From positions 1 to 5,735 of the forward strand of contig CALBLM010000033.1 in assembly GCA_937895695.1 (NCBI GenBank): a DNA stretch of 5,735 nucleotides, in the 5' to 3' direction. Below the pieces are notes generated by a model that saw only the letters and a list, made by a program, of their open reading frames with translations, had not been told where the DNA came from and ran no database searches. This stretch comes from an uncultured Megasphaera sp. Its GTDB lineage: Bacteria; Bacillota; Negativicutes; Veillonellales; Megasphaeraceae. The position numbers were made by a program, and so were the translations under genes. Below, in pieces: positions 1-5,735 of the stretch (position 1 is its first letter; each line of letters starts with the position of its first letter).

Positions 1-1
1 A

Positions 2-1156
2 ATCGGTCTTACGATTGGGTTGACTTCCGGATTTTCCGTTATTACAGGACAGCGGTTTGGCGCAGGAGATACAGAAGGGGTTCGCCATTCTGTGGCAATG
101 GCTGTCATGCTGTCCGTAGGAATTGCCGTAGTATTGACGGCAGCCATGGTAGTATTCATGCCACAAATCATGATACTCATGAATATTTCCGGCGCATTAT
201 ATGATGATGCCTATCATTATATTATTATTATTGCTTATGGCATTATTGCCATGATGATGTATAATTTGTTGTCTGCTATTTGTCGCGCCTTGGGAGATAG
301 TCGAACACCGTTGTATTTTTTAATGATATCCTCTGTACTCAATGTGGGGTTGGCATTATTATTTATCCAGCAATTTGGATGGGGCGTTCCCGGTTCTGCC
401 ATTGCTTTGGTCATTGCTCAGGGCGTGTCGGCTATGTTGTGTTTTTTCTATATGCTAAAACGCTTTCCCATGCTGCATCTGACGTCAAACGATTGGAAAT
501 GGGATAAAGCTTTTGCATGGAAGCATTTACGGTTGGGACTGCCTATGGCAGCACAGTTTGCAATTATTTCATTAGGAATTTTAGCAGTCCAATCGATTTG
601 CAATACCTTTGGTCCGGAAACGATTGCCGGTTTTGTTTCGGCATCGCGAATCGAACAGCTGGCGATACAACCTATGGTTTCCTTTGGGGTTGCTATGGCT
701 GTCTATTCGGCGCAAAATTTTGGGGCTCGCAATTATGATAGGATTCGGGCAGGTGTGCGGCAGTGTTCGCTGGTTTCGTTCGGATTTTGTGTGTGCGCTG
801 TTGTGGCGATGATGTTGTTTGGCCGAGAATTGATTGCTGTCTTTACGAGTGAGCCCGATACAGAGCTGTTGGATCAGGCATCGTTGTATTTACGGACATC
901 TGTGCCTTTTTATGTATTTTTGGGTCAGATTTTTGTGTATCGTAATGCCTTACAGGGCATGGGGATTTCCAGTGTACCTCTTATTAGCAGCATTATTGAA
1001 CTCTTCTTGCGCAGCTTCGCAGCGTTTGTGCTGGCTAGTATGTGGGGATTCTTTGGCATTTGTTGTGCCAGTCCCATTTGTTGGGTTGCAGCATGTCTGT
1101 TTACGACAGGAAGCTATTTTTACGTACAGCATACGATGCGGACAATGGGGCAGTAA
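2..1156 (+). CDS. MATE family multidrug/cation efflux transporter, C-terminal part (5' end outside window)
   Basis: Inner-membrane exporter of the MATE family, which expels drugs or metabolites in exchange for Na+ or H+. The visible 384 residues are open from the first full codon at position 2, so the start lies upstream; a TTG at position 20 is only an internal Leu codon. MATE proteins are usually about 450 residues, so roughly 65 are missing. The two-lobe duplication typical of the family is visible: ITGQRFGAGD (fragment residues 14-23) matches YSAQNFGARN (235-244), and RALGDSRTP (95-103) matches RNALQGMGISSVP (314-326), both about 220 residues apart. Between these lie many hydrophobic segments, for example around 35-52, 72-90, 104-122 and 130-150. 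It may belong to the YoeA/DinF-like side of the family, but subfamily and substrate cannot be read from sequence alone. No terminator is visible after the stop; the recQ promoter begins six bases later. Confidence 0.93.
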   Translation: MGLTIGLTSGFSVITGQRFGAGDTEGVRHSVAMAVMLSVGIAVVLTAAMVVFMPQIMILMNISGALYDDAYHYIIIIAYGIIAMMMYNLLSAICRALGDSRTPLYFLMISSVLNVGLALLFIQQFGWGVPGSAIALVIAQGVSAMLCFFYMLKRFPMLHLTSNDWKWDKAFAWKHLRLGLPMAAQFAIISLGILAVQSICNTFGPETIAGFVSASRIEQLAIQPMVSFGVAMAVYSAQNFGARNYDRIRAGVRQCSLVSFGFCVCAVVAMMLFGRELIAVFTSEPDTELLDQASLYLRTSVPFYVFLGQIFVYRNALQGMGISSVPLISSIIELFLRSFAAFVLASMWGFFGICCASPICWVAACLFTTGSYFYVQHTMRTMGQ

Positions 1157-1161
1157 ATAGA

Positions 1162-1190
1162 TTGTCAGTTTTTGCGATGCATGATACAAT
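1162..1190 (+). promoter_or_regulatory. Sigma-A-type extended -10 promoter for recQ-thyA-folA
   Basis: A -35 box TTGTCA (1162-1167) is followed by a 17-base spacer and a -10 box TACAAT (1185-1190), preceded by the TGn extension at 1182-1184. Transcription would start near 1196-1198, giving a leader of about 38 bases before recQ. It is the only good promoter seen ahead of recQ, thyA and folA. Identified by consensus match only. Confidence 0.75.
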
Positions 1191-1223
1191 AGCGTTGTTG
1201 TACGTATCGTTCGTTTGTTTGCG

Positions 1224-1230
1224 TAGGAGG
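1224..1230 (+). promoter_or_regulatory. Ribosome-binding site of recQ
   Basis: TAGGAGG lies just 4 bases ahead of the recQ ATG at 1235, closer than the usual 6-9. An ATG at 1231, touching the Shine-Dalgarno, is in another frame and meets a stop after six codons, so 1235 is the start. The short spacing may moderate RecQ translation; that is inference. Confidence 0.7.
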
Positions 1231-1234
1231 ATGT

Positions 1235-3058
1235 ATGGCACAGCCGATTGAAATATTGAACCAATATTTTGGATACCCTGCCTTTCGGCCCGGTCAAGAA
1301 GATGTGATTCAGACATTGCTTCATGGCCAGGATTGTTTAGCGATTATGCCGACAGGTGCGGGAAAATCGATTTGTTTTCAGATTCCGGCCTTGTTGCTGC
1401 CAGGTATTACGATTATTATATCGCCACTTATTTCACTGATGAAGGACCAAGTAGATGCGTTGGTTGCACAGCAGATTCCGGCAACGTATATCAATAGTCA
1501 GTGTACTTTTGAAGAAGCAAAACAGCGTTTTGCGGCTATCCGAGCTGGTCGTATCAAGCTGGTATACGTATCACCGGAACGACTGCAAAATGAATTTTTT
1601 GCGTCTTTTATGCAGACCATGCCGGTTGCGATGCTGATCATTGATGAAGCCCATTGCGTATCCCAGTGGGGACATGACTTCCGTCCCAGCTATTGTGCCA
1701 TCAAAGAATGGTTGAAAACGTTGCCAAGGCGTCCCATTGTCGGGGCATTTACGGCAACGGCGACAGCGAAAGTAAAACAAGATATGCTGACACTGTTGGG
1801 ATTGGAAAAGGAACGCATTTTTATTGGCGGATTTGATCGACCGAATTTATATTTTCAAGTTATTGCCAACGTCGATAAGTTGCGTTTTGTCTTGTCGTAT
1901 ATACAGAAGCACAAGGGAGAAAGCGGCGTTATTTATGCGGCGACACGAAAAGAAGTCGACCGTGTTTACAAGGAGCTGTACAGTCGAGGCATACGGGTTG
2001 GCCGCTATCATGCTGGCATGAGTGACAGCCAGCGGCAAAAGGCACAAGAAGATTTTACATATGATACTATTGATATCATCGTTGCGACAAATGCCTTTGG
2101 CATGGGGATTGATAAAAGCAACGTTCGTTTTGTCATTCATTATCAAATGCCTAAAAATTTAGAAAGTTATTACCAAGAAGCCGGTCGTGCCGGACGGGAT
2201 GGGGCACCGGGAGAATGTATTTTGCTGTTTAGTCGGCAAGATATTATGATTCAGAAATATTTGATTGAATTATCCGTTCATTCGCCAGAGCAGCAAGCAA
2301 AAGAACTGCAAATGCTCAACCGCATGGTAGGTTATTGCGAAAGCCGACAGTGTTTACGGCACTATATTTTGACGTATTTTGGTGAACATCCGACTTGGCA
2401 GCGGTGTGAAAATTGTGGAAATTGTGATCGAGAAGTAGTCGAAGAAGACCGTACGCCGACAGTACGAAATATTTGTCAATGTGTAGATGAGCTGAAAGGT
2501 CACTTTGGCCTGACGATGGTTTGTGATGTATTAAAAGGAAGCAAAAATGCAAAAGTAAAACGGTATGGCTTCCAACAAAAAACATCATTTGGCCTATTGG
2601 GAGATTTTTCAGGCAACGAAATTCGCGATATGCTGCGACAGGCTATTGATGACGGCTTTTTACAGCAGTCTGAAGGCCAATATCCGGTTGTCAAGTTGAC
2701 AGCTATGGGTCAGGATGTACTGGCAGGCAATCGAAAGGTCGTCCAAGAACGGATGATTACGCCGCCTCAAGAAGATATGATGGTTCCTAAAAAGAAGAGA
2801 AAACAAGAAAATCCTTTTATCGATGAAGAAGCTTTGCGTCCGTTGTTTGATGCGCTGCGTGCGGTGCGGTATGAAATGGCAAAGAAAGAACATATTCCGC
2901 CATTTGTTATTTTTTCAGATGCGACATTATGGGAAATGGCTTCCCAACAACCGCGGACGCTGGAAGATATGGCAACGATTAAAGGGGTCGGCGAATTTAA
3001 GCTAAATAAATATGGCAAACAGTTTATTCATGCCATTGCCAACACAATAGAAAGGTAG
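1235..3058 (+). CDS. recQ: ATP-dependent DNA helicase RecQ
   Basis: A 3'-to-5' superfamily 2 DNA helicase acting in recombinational repair and stalled-fork processing. At 607 residues it is full length (E. coli RecQ is 609). Domains in order: helicase core with the RecQ N-terminal motif (FRPGQ, 17-21), Walker A PTGAGKS (39-45), DEAH box (137-140) followed by the aromatic-rich loop with W145, motif III TATAT (173-177), motif V ATNAFGMGIDKS (284-295) and motif VI QEAGRAGRDG (314-323). A zinc-binding subdomain has C373, C391, C394 and C397. A winged-helix RQC domain lies at about 405-500, followed by a basic, polar linker (about 505-527) and a C-terminal HRDC domain (about 530-604) with the IKGVGEFKLNKYG helix-turn region. 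All expected catalytic residues are present. It starts 78 bases after the MATE gene, has its own promoter, and its stop codon overlaps the thyA ribosome-binding site, so it is probably co-transcribed with thyA and folA. Confidence 0.97.
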   Translation: MAQPIEILNQYFGYPAFRPGQEDVIQTLLHGQDCLAIMPTGAGKSICFQIPALLLPGITIIISPLISLMKDQVDALVAQQIPATYINSQCTFEEAKQRFAAIRAGRIKLVYVSPERLQNEFFASFMQTMPVAMLIIDEAHCVSQWGHDFRPSYCAIKEWLKTLPRRPIVGAFTATATAKVKQDMLTLLGLEKERIFIGGFDRPNLYFQVIANVDKLRFVLSYIQKHKGESGVIYAATRKEVDRVYKELYSRGIRVGRYHAGMSDSQRQKAQEDFTYDTIDIIVATNAFGMGIDKSNVRFVIHYQMPKNLESYYQEAGRAGRDGAPGECILLFSRQDIMIQKYLIELSVHSPEQQAKELQMLNRMVGYCESRQCLRHYILTYFGEHPTWQRCENCGNCDREVVEEDRTPTVRNICQCVDELKGHFGLTMVCDVLKGSKNAKVKRYGFQQKTSFGLLGDFSGNEIRDMLRQAIDDGFLQQSEGQYPVVKLTAMGQDVLAGNRKVVQERMITPPQEDMMVPKKKRKQENPFIDEEALRPLFDALRAVRYEMAKKEHIPPFVIFSDATLWEMASQQPRTLEDMATIKGVGEFKLNKYGKQFIHAIANTIER

Positions 3059-3065
3059 AGGTGAT
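3058..3065 (+). promoter_or_regulatory. Ribosome-binding site of thyA, overlapping the recQ stop codon
   Basis: GAGGTGAT is an eight-base match to the complement of the 16S rRNA 3' end. Its first base is the last base of the recQ TAG (3056-3058). A possible GTG start at 3061 lies inside it, so the GTG cannot be the real start; the ATG at 3070, eight bases after GAGG, is well placed. Confidence 0.85.
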
Positions 3066-3069
3066 TTCG

Positions 3070-3861
3070 ATGAGTCAAGCAGATACACAATATTTGGATA
3101 TAGTAGAACGGATTTTAAAAGATGGATATTATGCCAATAACCGCACGGGGATTCCGACATATAAGCTGCCCCACCAAATCATGCAATTTGATTTAGAAAA
3201 AGAATTTCCTATTTTGACAACGAAGTTTGTCGCTTTTAAGACGGCTGTAAAAGAAATTTTATGGATTTGGCAGCTCCAAAGCAATGATGTACGGGAACTG
3301 CAGAAAATGAACTGTCATGTCTGGGATGAATGGATGCGTGAAGACGGTACGATTGGCAAAGCGTATGGGTATCAAATCCGCAAATACAAACAGGTAGATA
3401 CATTGTTGCAGACTTTAAAAAATGATCCCCAAAGCCGTCGTATGATCGTTTCGTTGTGGAATATTGAAGATTTGCCGGATATGGCATTGCAGCCGTGTGC
3501 ATATCAAACGTTATGGGATGTCACAGATGGACGGCTTAACTGCATGCTCATTCAACGAAGCGGTGATATGGGATTGGGTGTGCCTTTTAATATGACCCAA
3601 TATGCCGTACTCATTCATTTGATTGCCCAATCGGCAGGACTCAAGCCGGGGTTGTTTACCCATGTCATTAATAATGCCCATGTGTATGCCAATCATGTAG
3701 AAACGCTGAAAAAACAATTAGCCCGTCGCAGTCAAGCATTACCGGCACCTAAGCTGCTTCTCAATCCCGATATAACGGATTTCTATCAGTTTACGATGGA
3801 TGATATCAAGCTGGATCAGTATCAACATTTAGGAAAATTAGCGATGGAGGTGGCAGTATAA
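3070..3861 (+). CDS. thyA: Thymidylate synthase ThyA (Bacillus ThyA / phi3T-like class)
   Basis: Cytosolic enzyme converting dUMP plus 5,10-methylene-tetrahydrofolate to dTMP plus dihydrofolate, the only new carbon route to thymidylate visible here. Read from ATG 3070 it has 263 residues (E. coli ThyA 264); a GTG three codons upstream lies inside the Shine-Dalgarno. Key residues: R25 in NNRTG, E62 in KEILWIWQ, W85/W88 in HVWDEW, phosphate-binding R123-R124, catalytic C143 in LQPCAYQ, R163, D166, N174 in GVPFN, and H204/Y206 near the C-terminus, which ends MEVAV. The stretches ILTTK, AVKEILWIWQLQSNDV, DGTIGKAYGYQI and DFYQFTMDDIKL recall B. subtilis ThyA and phage phi3T thymidylate synthase more than the E. 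coli type. Two departures from the E. coli pattern are the PCH histidine, here Ala144, and the GD-x-H motif, here Asn202-Ala-His. The gene runs into folA with one intervening base, so the pair is surely co-expressed. The class assignment is from memory, not alignment. Confidence 0.96.
   Translation: MSQADTQYLDIVERILKDGYYANNRTGIPTYKLPHQIMQFDLEKEFPILTTKFVAFKTAVKEILWIWQLQSNDVRELQKMNCHVWDEWMREDGTIGKAYGYQIRKYKQVDTLLQTLKNDPQSRRMIVSLWNIEDLPDMALQPCAYQTLWDVTDGRLNCMLIQRSGDMGLGVPFNMTQYAVLIHLIAQSAGLKPGLFTHVINNAHVYANHVETLKKQLARRSQALPAPKLLLNPDITDFYQFTMDDIKLDQYQHLGKLAMEVAV
3846..3853 (+). promoter_or_regulatory. Ribosome-binding site of folA inside the 3' end of thyA
   Basis: GGAGGTGG lies within the last codons of thyA, with the folA ATG at 3863 about 10-12 bases downstream of its core. 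The next ATG (3872) would be over 20 bases away, so 3863 is favoured. Ribosomes finishing thyA would clear this site, suggesting translational coupling. Confidence 0.7.
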
Positions 3862-3862
3862 G

Positions 3863-4360
3863 ATGCTTCATATGATAGCAGCTGTAGCCAAAGATGGCGG
3901 TATCGGCAAGGATAACCGGCTATTATGCCATATTTCAGCGGATTTAAAACGGTTTAAAGCCCTTACGATGGGCCATGCCATGATTATGGGACGAAAAACA
4001 TTTGAAAGCCTGCCGGGATTGCTTCCGGGACGGCATCATATTGTATTAACAAGTCAGGCTGATTATGGCAAGCTGCATCCGGACGTGACCGTATATCATA
4101 GCATAGACGAATTGTGTGCTCATATGGACGAACAAGAGGAGTATTTCATTATTGGCGGAGCATCGTTGTATCAGGCATTCATGGATCGGGCTGATAGTAT
4201 GTATTTGACGGAAATTGATGCTGTCTTTCCGGCGGATACGTATTTTCCAACGATTGTAAAAGATCACTGGCATGTTGCGGAACGGGAAGCCCATGGGGCA
4301 GATACACATAATAAATATGCATACGAATTCGTTCGTTATGTAAAAAACGTAAGAAAGTAA
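3863..4360 (+). CDS. folA: Dihydrofolate reductase (DHFR), target of trimethoprim
   Basis: Reduces 7,8-dihydrofolate to tetrahydrofolate with NADPH, recycling the dihydrofolate made by ThyA next door. The product has 165 residues, close to E. coli DHFR (159). From this start the numbering coincides with E. coli over the N-terminal region: IAAVA at 5-9, the Met20-loop GIGKDN at 13-18, catalytic Asp27 in ISADLKRFK, the NADPH-binding GRKTFESLP (43-51), and Arg57 in LLPGRHHIVLTS, which holds the substrate glutamate. The second nucleotide-binding motif FIIGGASLYQAF is at 95-106, and YLTEID follows with the expected Thr. The usual WHLP/WNLP segment is replaced by CHIS: the near-universal Trp22 is Cys22 and Pro25 is Ser25. 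Last gene of the presumed recQ-thyA-folA operon; no clear terminator follows, only a weak hairpin without a T-run. Function is near certain; drug sensitivity cannot be read. Confidence 0.96.
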   Translation: MLHMIAAVAKDGGIGKDNRLLCHISADLKRFKALTMGHAMIMGRKTFESLPGLLPGRHHIVLTSQADYGKLHPDVTVYHSIDELCAHMDEQEEYFIIGGASLYQAFMDRADSMYLTEIDAVFPADTYFPTIVKDHWHVAEREAHGADTHNKYAYEFVRYVKNVRK

Positions 4361-4395
4361 GGCTCTTTTGGCCGGTTCGCCTTATATACATTCGG

Positions 4396-4424
4396 TTGAC
4401 ATTGTTTATCGCTTATGGTACACT
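4396..4424 (+). promoter_or_regulatory. Strong sigma-A-type promoter for the cold-shock gene
   Basis: A perfect -35 TTGACA (4396-4401), a 17-base spacer and a -10 TACACT (4419-4424) with a TGn extension at 4416-4418. Predicted transcription start is near 4430-4432, giving a leader of about 45 bases. This is the best promoter in the window and fits an abundant protein. It begins 35 bases after the folA stop. Confidence 0.8.
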
Positions 4425-4432
4425 TACATAAG

Positions 4433-4447
4433 AGCTAGAAGATAGCT
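4433..4447 (+). promoter_or_regulatory. Small hairpin at the 5' end of the csp leader
   Basis: AGCTA (4433-4437) and TAGCT (4443-4447) can form a five-base-pair stem with a GAAGA loop, starting two or three bases into the predicted transcript. Such 5'-terminal stems can protect mRNA from decay. It ends 14 bases before the Shine-Dalgarno AGGAGG (4462-4467), which stays free. The stem is short and could be chance. Confidence 0.35.
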
Positions 4448-4475
4448 GGAATTGTTTTTTTAGGAGGATTTTGTT

Positions 4476-4673
4476 ATGCACGGTAAAGTAAAATGGTTTA
4501 GCGCAGAAAAAGGTTATGGCTTTATTGAAAGAGAAGATGGCGGCGATGTATTTGTACATTTTTCAGCTATCCAGGAAGATGGTTTCAAATCCTTGACTGA
4601 AGGTCAGGAAGTTGAATTCGACATCGTTGATGGTGCTCGTGGACCGCAGGCTGCTAACGTAGTCAAAGCGTAA
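4476..4673 (+). CDS. Cold-shock protein (CspA family, single cold-shock domain)
   Basis: Small nucleic-acid chaperone that binds single-stranded RNA and DNA and keeps mRNA unfolded, in the cold or constitutively. The whole 65-residue product is one cold-shock domain, the normal length for the family. Aromatic binding residues are present: W7 and F8 in KVKWF, RNP1 KGYGFIE (12-18) with Y14 and F16, and RNP2 VFVHF (25-29) with F26, H28 and F29, followed by the conserved SAIQxDGFKSLxEGQxVEFD and GPQAANV blocks. The Shine-Dalgarno AGGAGG (4462-4467) is eight bases before ATG, ideal spacing. It has its own strong promoter and terminator, so it is a single-gene unit of about 290 bases. The short leader lacks the long structured region of E. 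coli cspA, so cold induction by that mechanism is not indicated. Which csp paralogue it is (cspA, B, C or D) cannot be told. Confidence 0.97.
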   Translation: MHGKVKWFSAEKGYGFIEREDGGDVFVHFSAIQEDGFKSLTEGQEVEFDIVDGARGPQAANVVKA

Positions 4674-4693
4674 GCAATATAGATCGACCTTTT

Positions 4694-4723
4694 AAACCGG
4701 TAACAGTTGTTGCCGGTTTTTTT
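4694..4723 (+). terminator. Intrinsic terminator after csp
   Basis: An 11-base-pair stem (4694-4704 with 4709-4719) containing AAACCGG/CCGGTTT, one U-G wobble and an AGTT loop, runs into a tract of seven T (4717-4723). It lies 20 bases after the csp stop. The A-run on the left arm is short, so it probably works mainly in the + direction. Confidence 0.88.
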
Positions 4724-4743
4724 GTACGCATAAACGTAAAATA

Positions 4744-4752
4744 TGATACAAT
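4744..4752 (+). promoter_or_regulatory. Extended -10 promoter for the adenine deaminase gene
   Basis: TGATACAAT (TGn plus -10 TACAAT at 4747-4752) with a predicted start near 4758-4760 and a leader of about 37 bases. No good -35 exists at 16-18 bases; the nearest, TTGTAC (4722-4727, spacer 19), is poor and overlaps the csp terminator T-run. The element shares 13 identical bases (ATGATACAATAGC) with the recQ promoter. An activator could compensate for the weak -35, but no operator is recognised. Confidence 0.6.
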
Positions 4753-4795
4753 AGCATCGTATATAGTTACGAATTTAACGATAAAGGAGAACATC

Positions 4796-5735
4796 ATGAA
4801 CGCGAAATGCCGTATCATACAACGCCGAATTGAAGCCGCTCAGGGACGAATTCCTGCCGATTTGGTTATCAAAAACTGTCATATTGTCAATGTTTATACG
4901 CAAACCGTTACCAAAGGAGATATTGCTGTCATTGATGGGTATATTGCCGCAGTCGGAGGTTCGTACGAAGGCCATACGATATGGGACGCCCATGGAGCCT
5001 ATGCCGCACCGGGATTGATTGAAAGTCATATACATATTGAGTCTTCCTATGTCAGCCCAGAAGAATTTGGCCGTCTTTTAGTACCCTTAGGAACGACGAC
5101 AGCTATTGCCGATCCTCATGAAATTGTAAATGTTTGTGGCCTTGACGGTCTTTCGTACATGATCAAAGCGGCTAAGCAGACGGCCATGGATATTCGTTAT
5201 ATGGTACCGTCGTGCGTGCCGGCAACGGGATTTGATCACAGCGGTGCCGTCCTGCATGGTTTGGAATTATATGCACCGCTGCAAAATATGGCAACAGCTG
5301 GGTTGGGAGAATTCATGAATTACCCCGGCGTACTTGCTGCTGATGCAGACTGCATAGAAAAAATAGCTGCTGCACAGGATGCGCATAAAATCATCGATGG
5401 TCATAGCCCCGGTCTGCATGGACAGGGATTGCAAGCCTATATCGGTGCCGGCATTACGACTGATCATGAATGTGCTTCAGTAGAAGATGTGATTGAACGT
5501 ATTGCTGCCGGTATGTATGTCATGTTGCGTAATGGTTCGGCATGCCATGATTTGCCGCGGCTGATACAAGCTGTTACACCGGCTGCGCTCCGACGATTTC
5601 TCCTTTGCTCTGATGATTTGCATCCGCATACCATAGCAGCTAAAGGGCATTTAAATGAACATTTGCGTCTTTGTGTACAGCAGGGCCTTTCTCCGGCTGC
5701 AGCGATTACCATGGCGACGTTGAATCCGGCTGAAT
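4796..5735 (+). CDS. ade: Adenine deaminase, N-terminal part (3' end outside window)
   Basis: Metal-dependent amidohydrolase converting adenine to hypoxanthine and ammonia in purine salvage. The frame is open from ATG 4796, with Shine-Dalgarno AAAGGAGA six bases upstream, to the window edge: 313 residues of a family usually near 570-600, so about half is seen. Residues 20-72 form the N-terminal beta-sandwich (PADLVIKNCHIVNVYT, GDIAVIDGYIAAVG). The barrel begins with the metal motif HIHIE (78-82) in APGLIESHIHIESS, then ADPHEIVNV (105-113), PSCVPATGFDHSGA (138-151), GLGEFMNYPGV with E172, DGHSPGL with H203, TTDHECAS with H224, and SDD (272-274) with the catalytic Asp. GHLNEHLR and ITMATLNPAE follow the family pattern closely. 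These motifs separate it from dihydroorotase, urease and adenosine deaminase. It has its own promoter after the csp terminator. The leader is far too short for a purine riboswitch. Nothing seems broken in the visible part. Confidence 0.94.
   Translation, partial: MNAKCRIIQRRIEAAQGRIPADLVIKNCHIVNVYTQTVTKGDIAVIDGYIAAVGGSYEGHTIWDAHGAYAAPGLIESHIHIESSYVSPEEFGRLLVPLGTTTAIADPHEIVNVCGLDGLSYMIKAAKQTAMDIRYMVPSCVPATGFDHSGAVLHGLELYAPLQNMATAGLGEFMNYPGVLAADADCIEKIAAAQDAHKIIDGHSPGLHGQGLQAYIGAGITTDHECASVEDVIERIAAGMYVMLRNGSACHDLPRLIQAVTPAALRRFLLCSDDLHPHTIAAKGHLNEHLRLCVQQGLSPAAAITMATLNPAE

Noticed and set aside
221..232. Trinucleotide repeat (ATT)4 in the MATE gene, a possible phase-variable microsatellite.
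   Set aside because: It encodes four Ile in a membrane helix; a triplet repeat this short would not shift frame and is ordinary for hydrophobic coding sequence.
1200..1213. Possible LexA (SOS) box in the recQ leader, with a GTTCG half-site at 1209-1213.
   Set aside because: The other half (CGAAC) is absent at the required spacing, so there is only a chance half-site.
950..1324. Minus-strand open frame of 124 codons across the MATE-recQ junction.
   Set aside because: It overlaps two well-supported + strand genes and the recQ promoter, its translation resembles no family I know, and no ribosome-binding site stands out. It is a shadow frame, as are the other minus-strand frames.
2782..2805. 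PKKKRK in the RecQ linker (residues 518-523), identical to the core of the SV40 nuclear localisation signal.
   Set aside because: It sits in the flexible basic linker between the RQC and HRDC domains of a bacterial protein; a lysine-rich linker explains it by chance.
3061..3069. GTG start for thyA at 3061, adding three residues (MIS).
   Set aside because: The GTG is part of the GAGGTGAT Shine-Dalgarno; the ATG at 3070 has the right spacing and gives the family's usual length.
4358..4384. Possible terminator after folA: TAAGGC pairing with GCCTTA.
   Set aside because: The stem is six base pairs with a 15-base loop and no T-run follows, so it is not a convincing intrinsic terminator. folA transcripts may read into csp.
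4759..4795. Purine riboswitch upstream of adenine deaminase.
   Set aside because: The leader is about 37 bases, too short for the roughly 65-70-base purine aptamer, and no three-way-junction pattern is visible upstream.

Overview
The window holds six protein-coding genes, all on the + strand and tightly packed: a MATE-type exporter cut by the left edge, recQ, thyA, folA, a cold-shock protein gene, and an adenine deaminase cut by the right edge. No gap between genes exceeds about 125 bases. I see no tRNA, rRNA, CRISPR array, insertion sequence, prophage gene or attachment site.

The source looks like a low-to-moderate GC Firmicute. Shine-Dalgarno sequences are strong and canonical (AGGAGG, GAGGTGAT, GGAGGTGG, AAAGGAGA). 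Promoters are sigma-A-like with extended -10 elements (TGn before TACAAT or TACACT). ThyA resembles the Bacillus/phage phi3T class more than the E. coli class. Something near the Negativicutes (Veillonella/Dialister-like) would fit, but that is a guess from general character and not from a marker gene.

Layout. Positions 2-1156 encode the C-terminal 384 residues of a MATE transporter. A good promoter (1162-1190) starts six bases after its stop and drives recQ (1235-3058). The thyA Shine-Dalgarno overlaps the last base of the recQ stop codon, and the folA ribosome-binding site lies inside the end of thyA with one base between the two genes. recQ-thyA-folA therefore reads as one operon. ThyA converts dUMP to dTMP and turns methylene-tetrahydrofolate into dihydrofolate, which DHFR (FolA) reduces back. 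RecQ unwinds DNA during repair and was originally found in E. coli through thymineless death, so its position ahead of thyA is suggestive.

Positions 4396-4723 form a self-contained single-gene unit: promoter, short leader with a small hairpin at the transcript's 5' end, csp, and an intrinsic terminator. Directly after the terminator comes a second extended -10 promoter, sharing 13 identical bases with the recQ promoter, and then the adenine deaminase gene (4796 to the window end), which makes hypoxanthine from adenine in purine salvage.

This is mostly ordinary core-genome housekeeping sequence. I do not see a new biological system. The points worth a second look are the recQ-thyA linkage, unusual active-site-region residues in ThyA and DHFR, and the compact promoter/terminator arrangement around csp.
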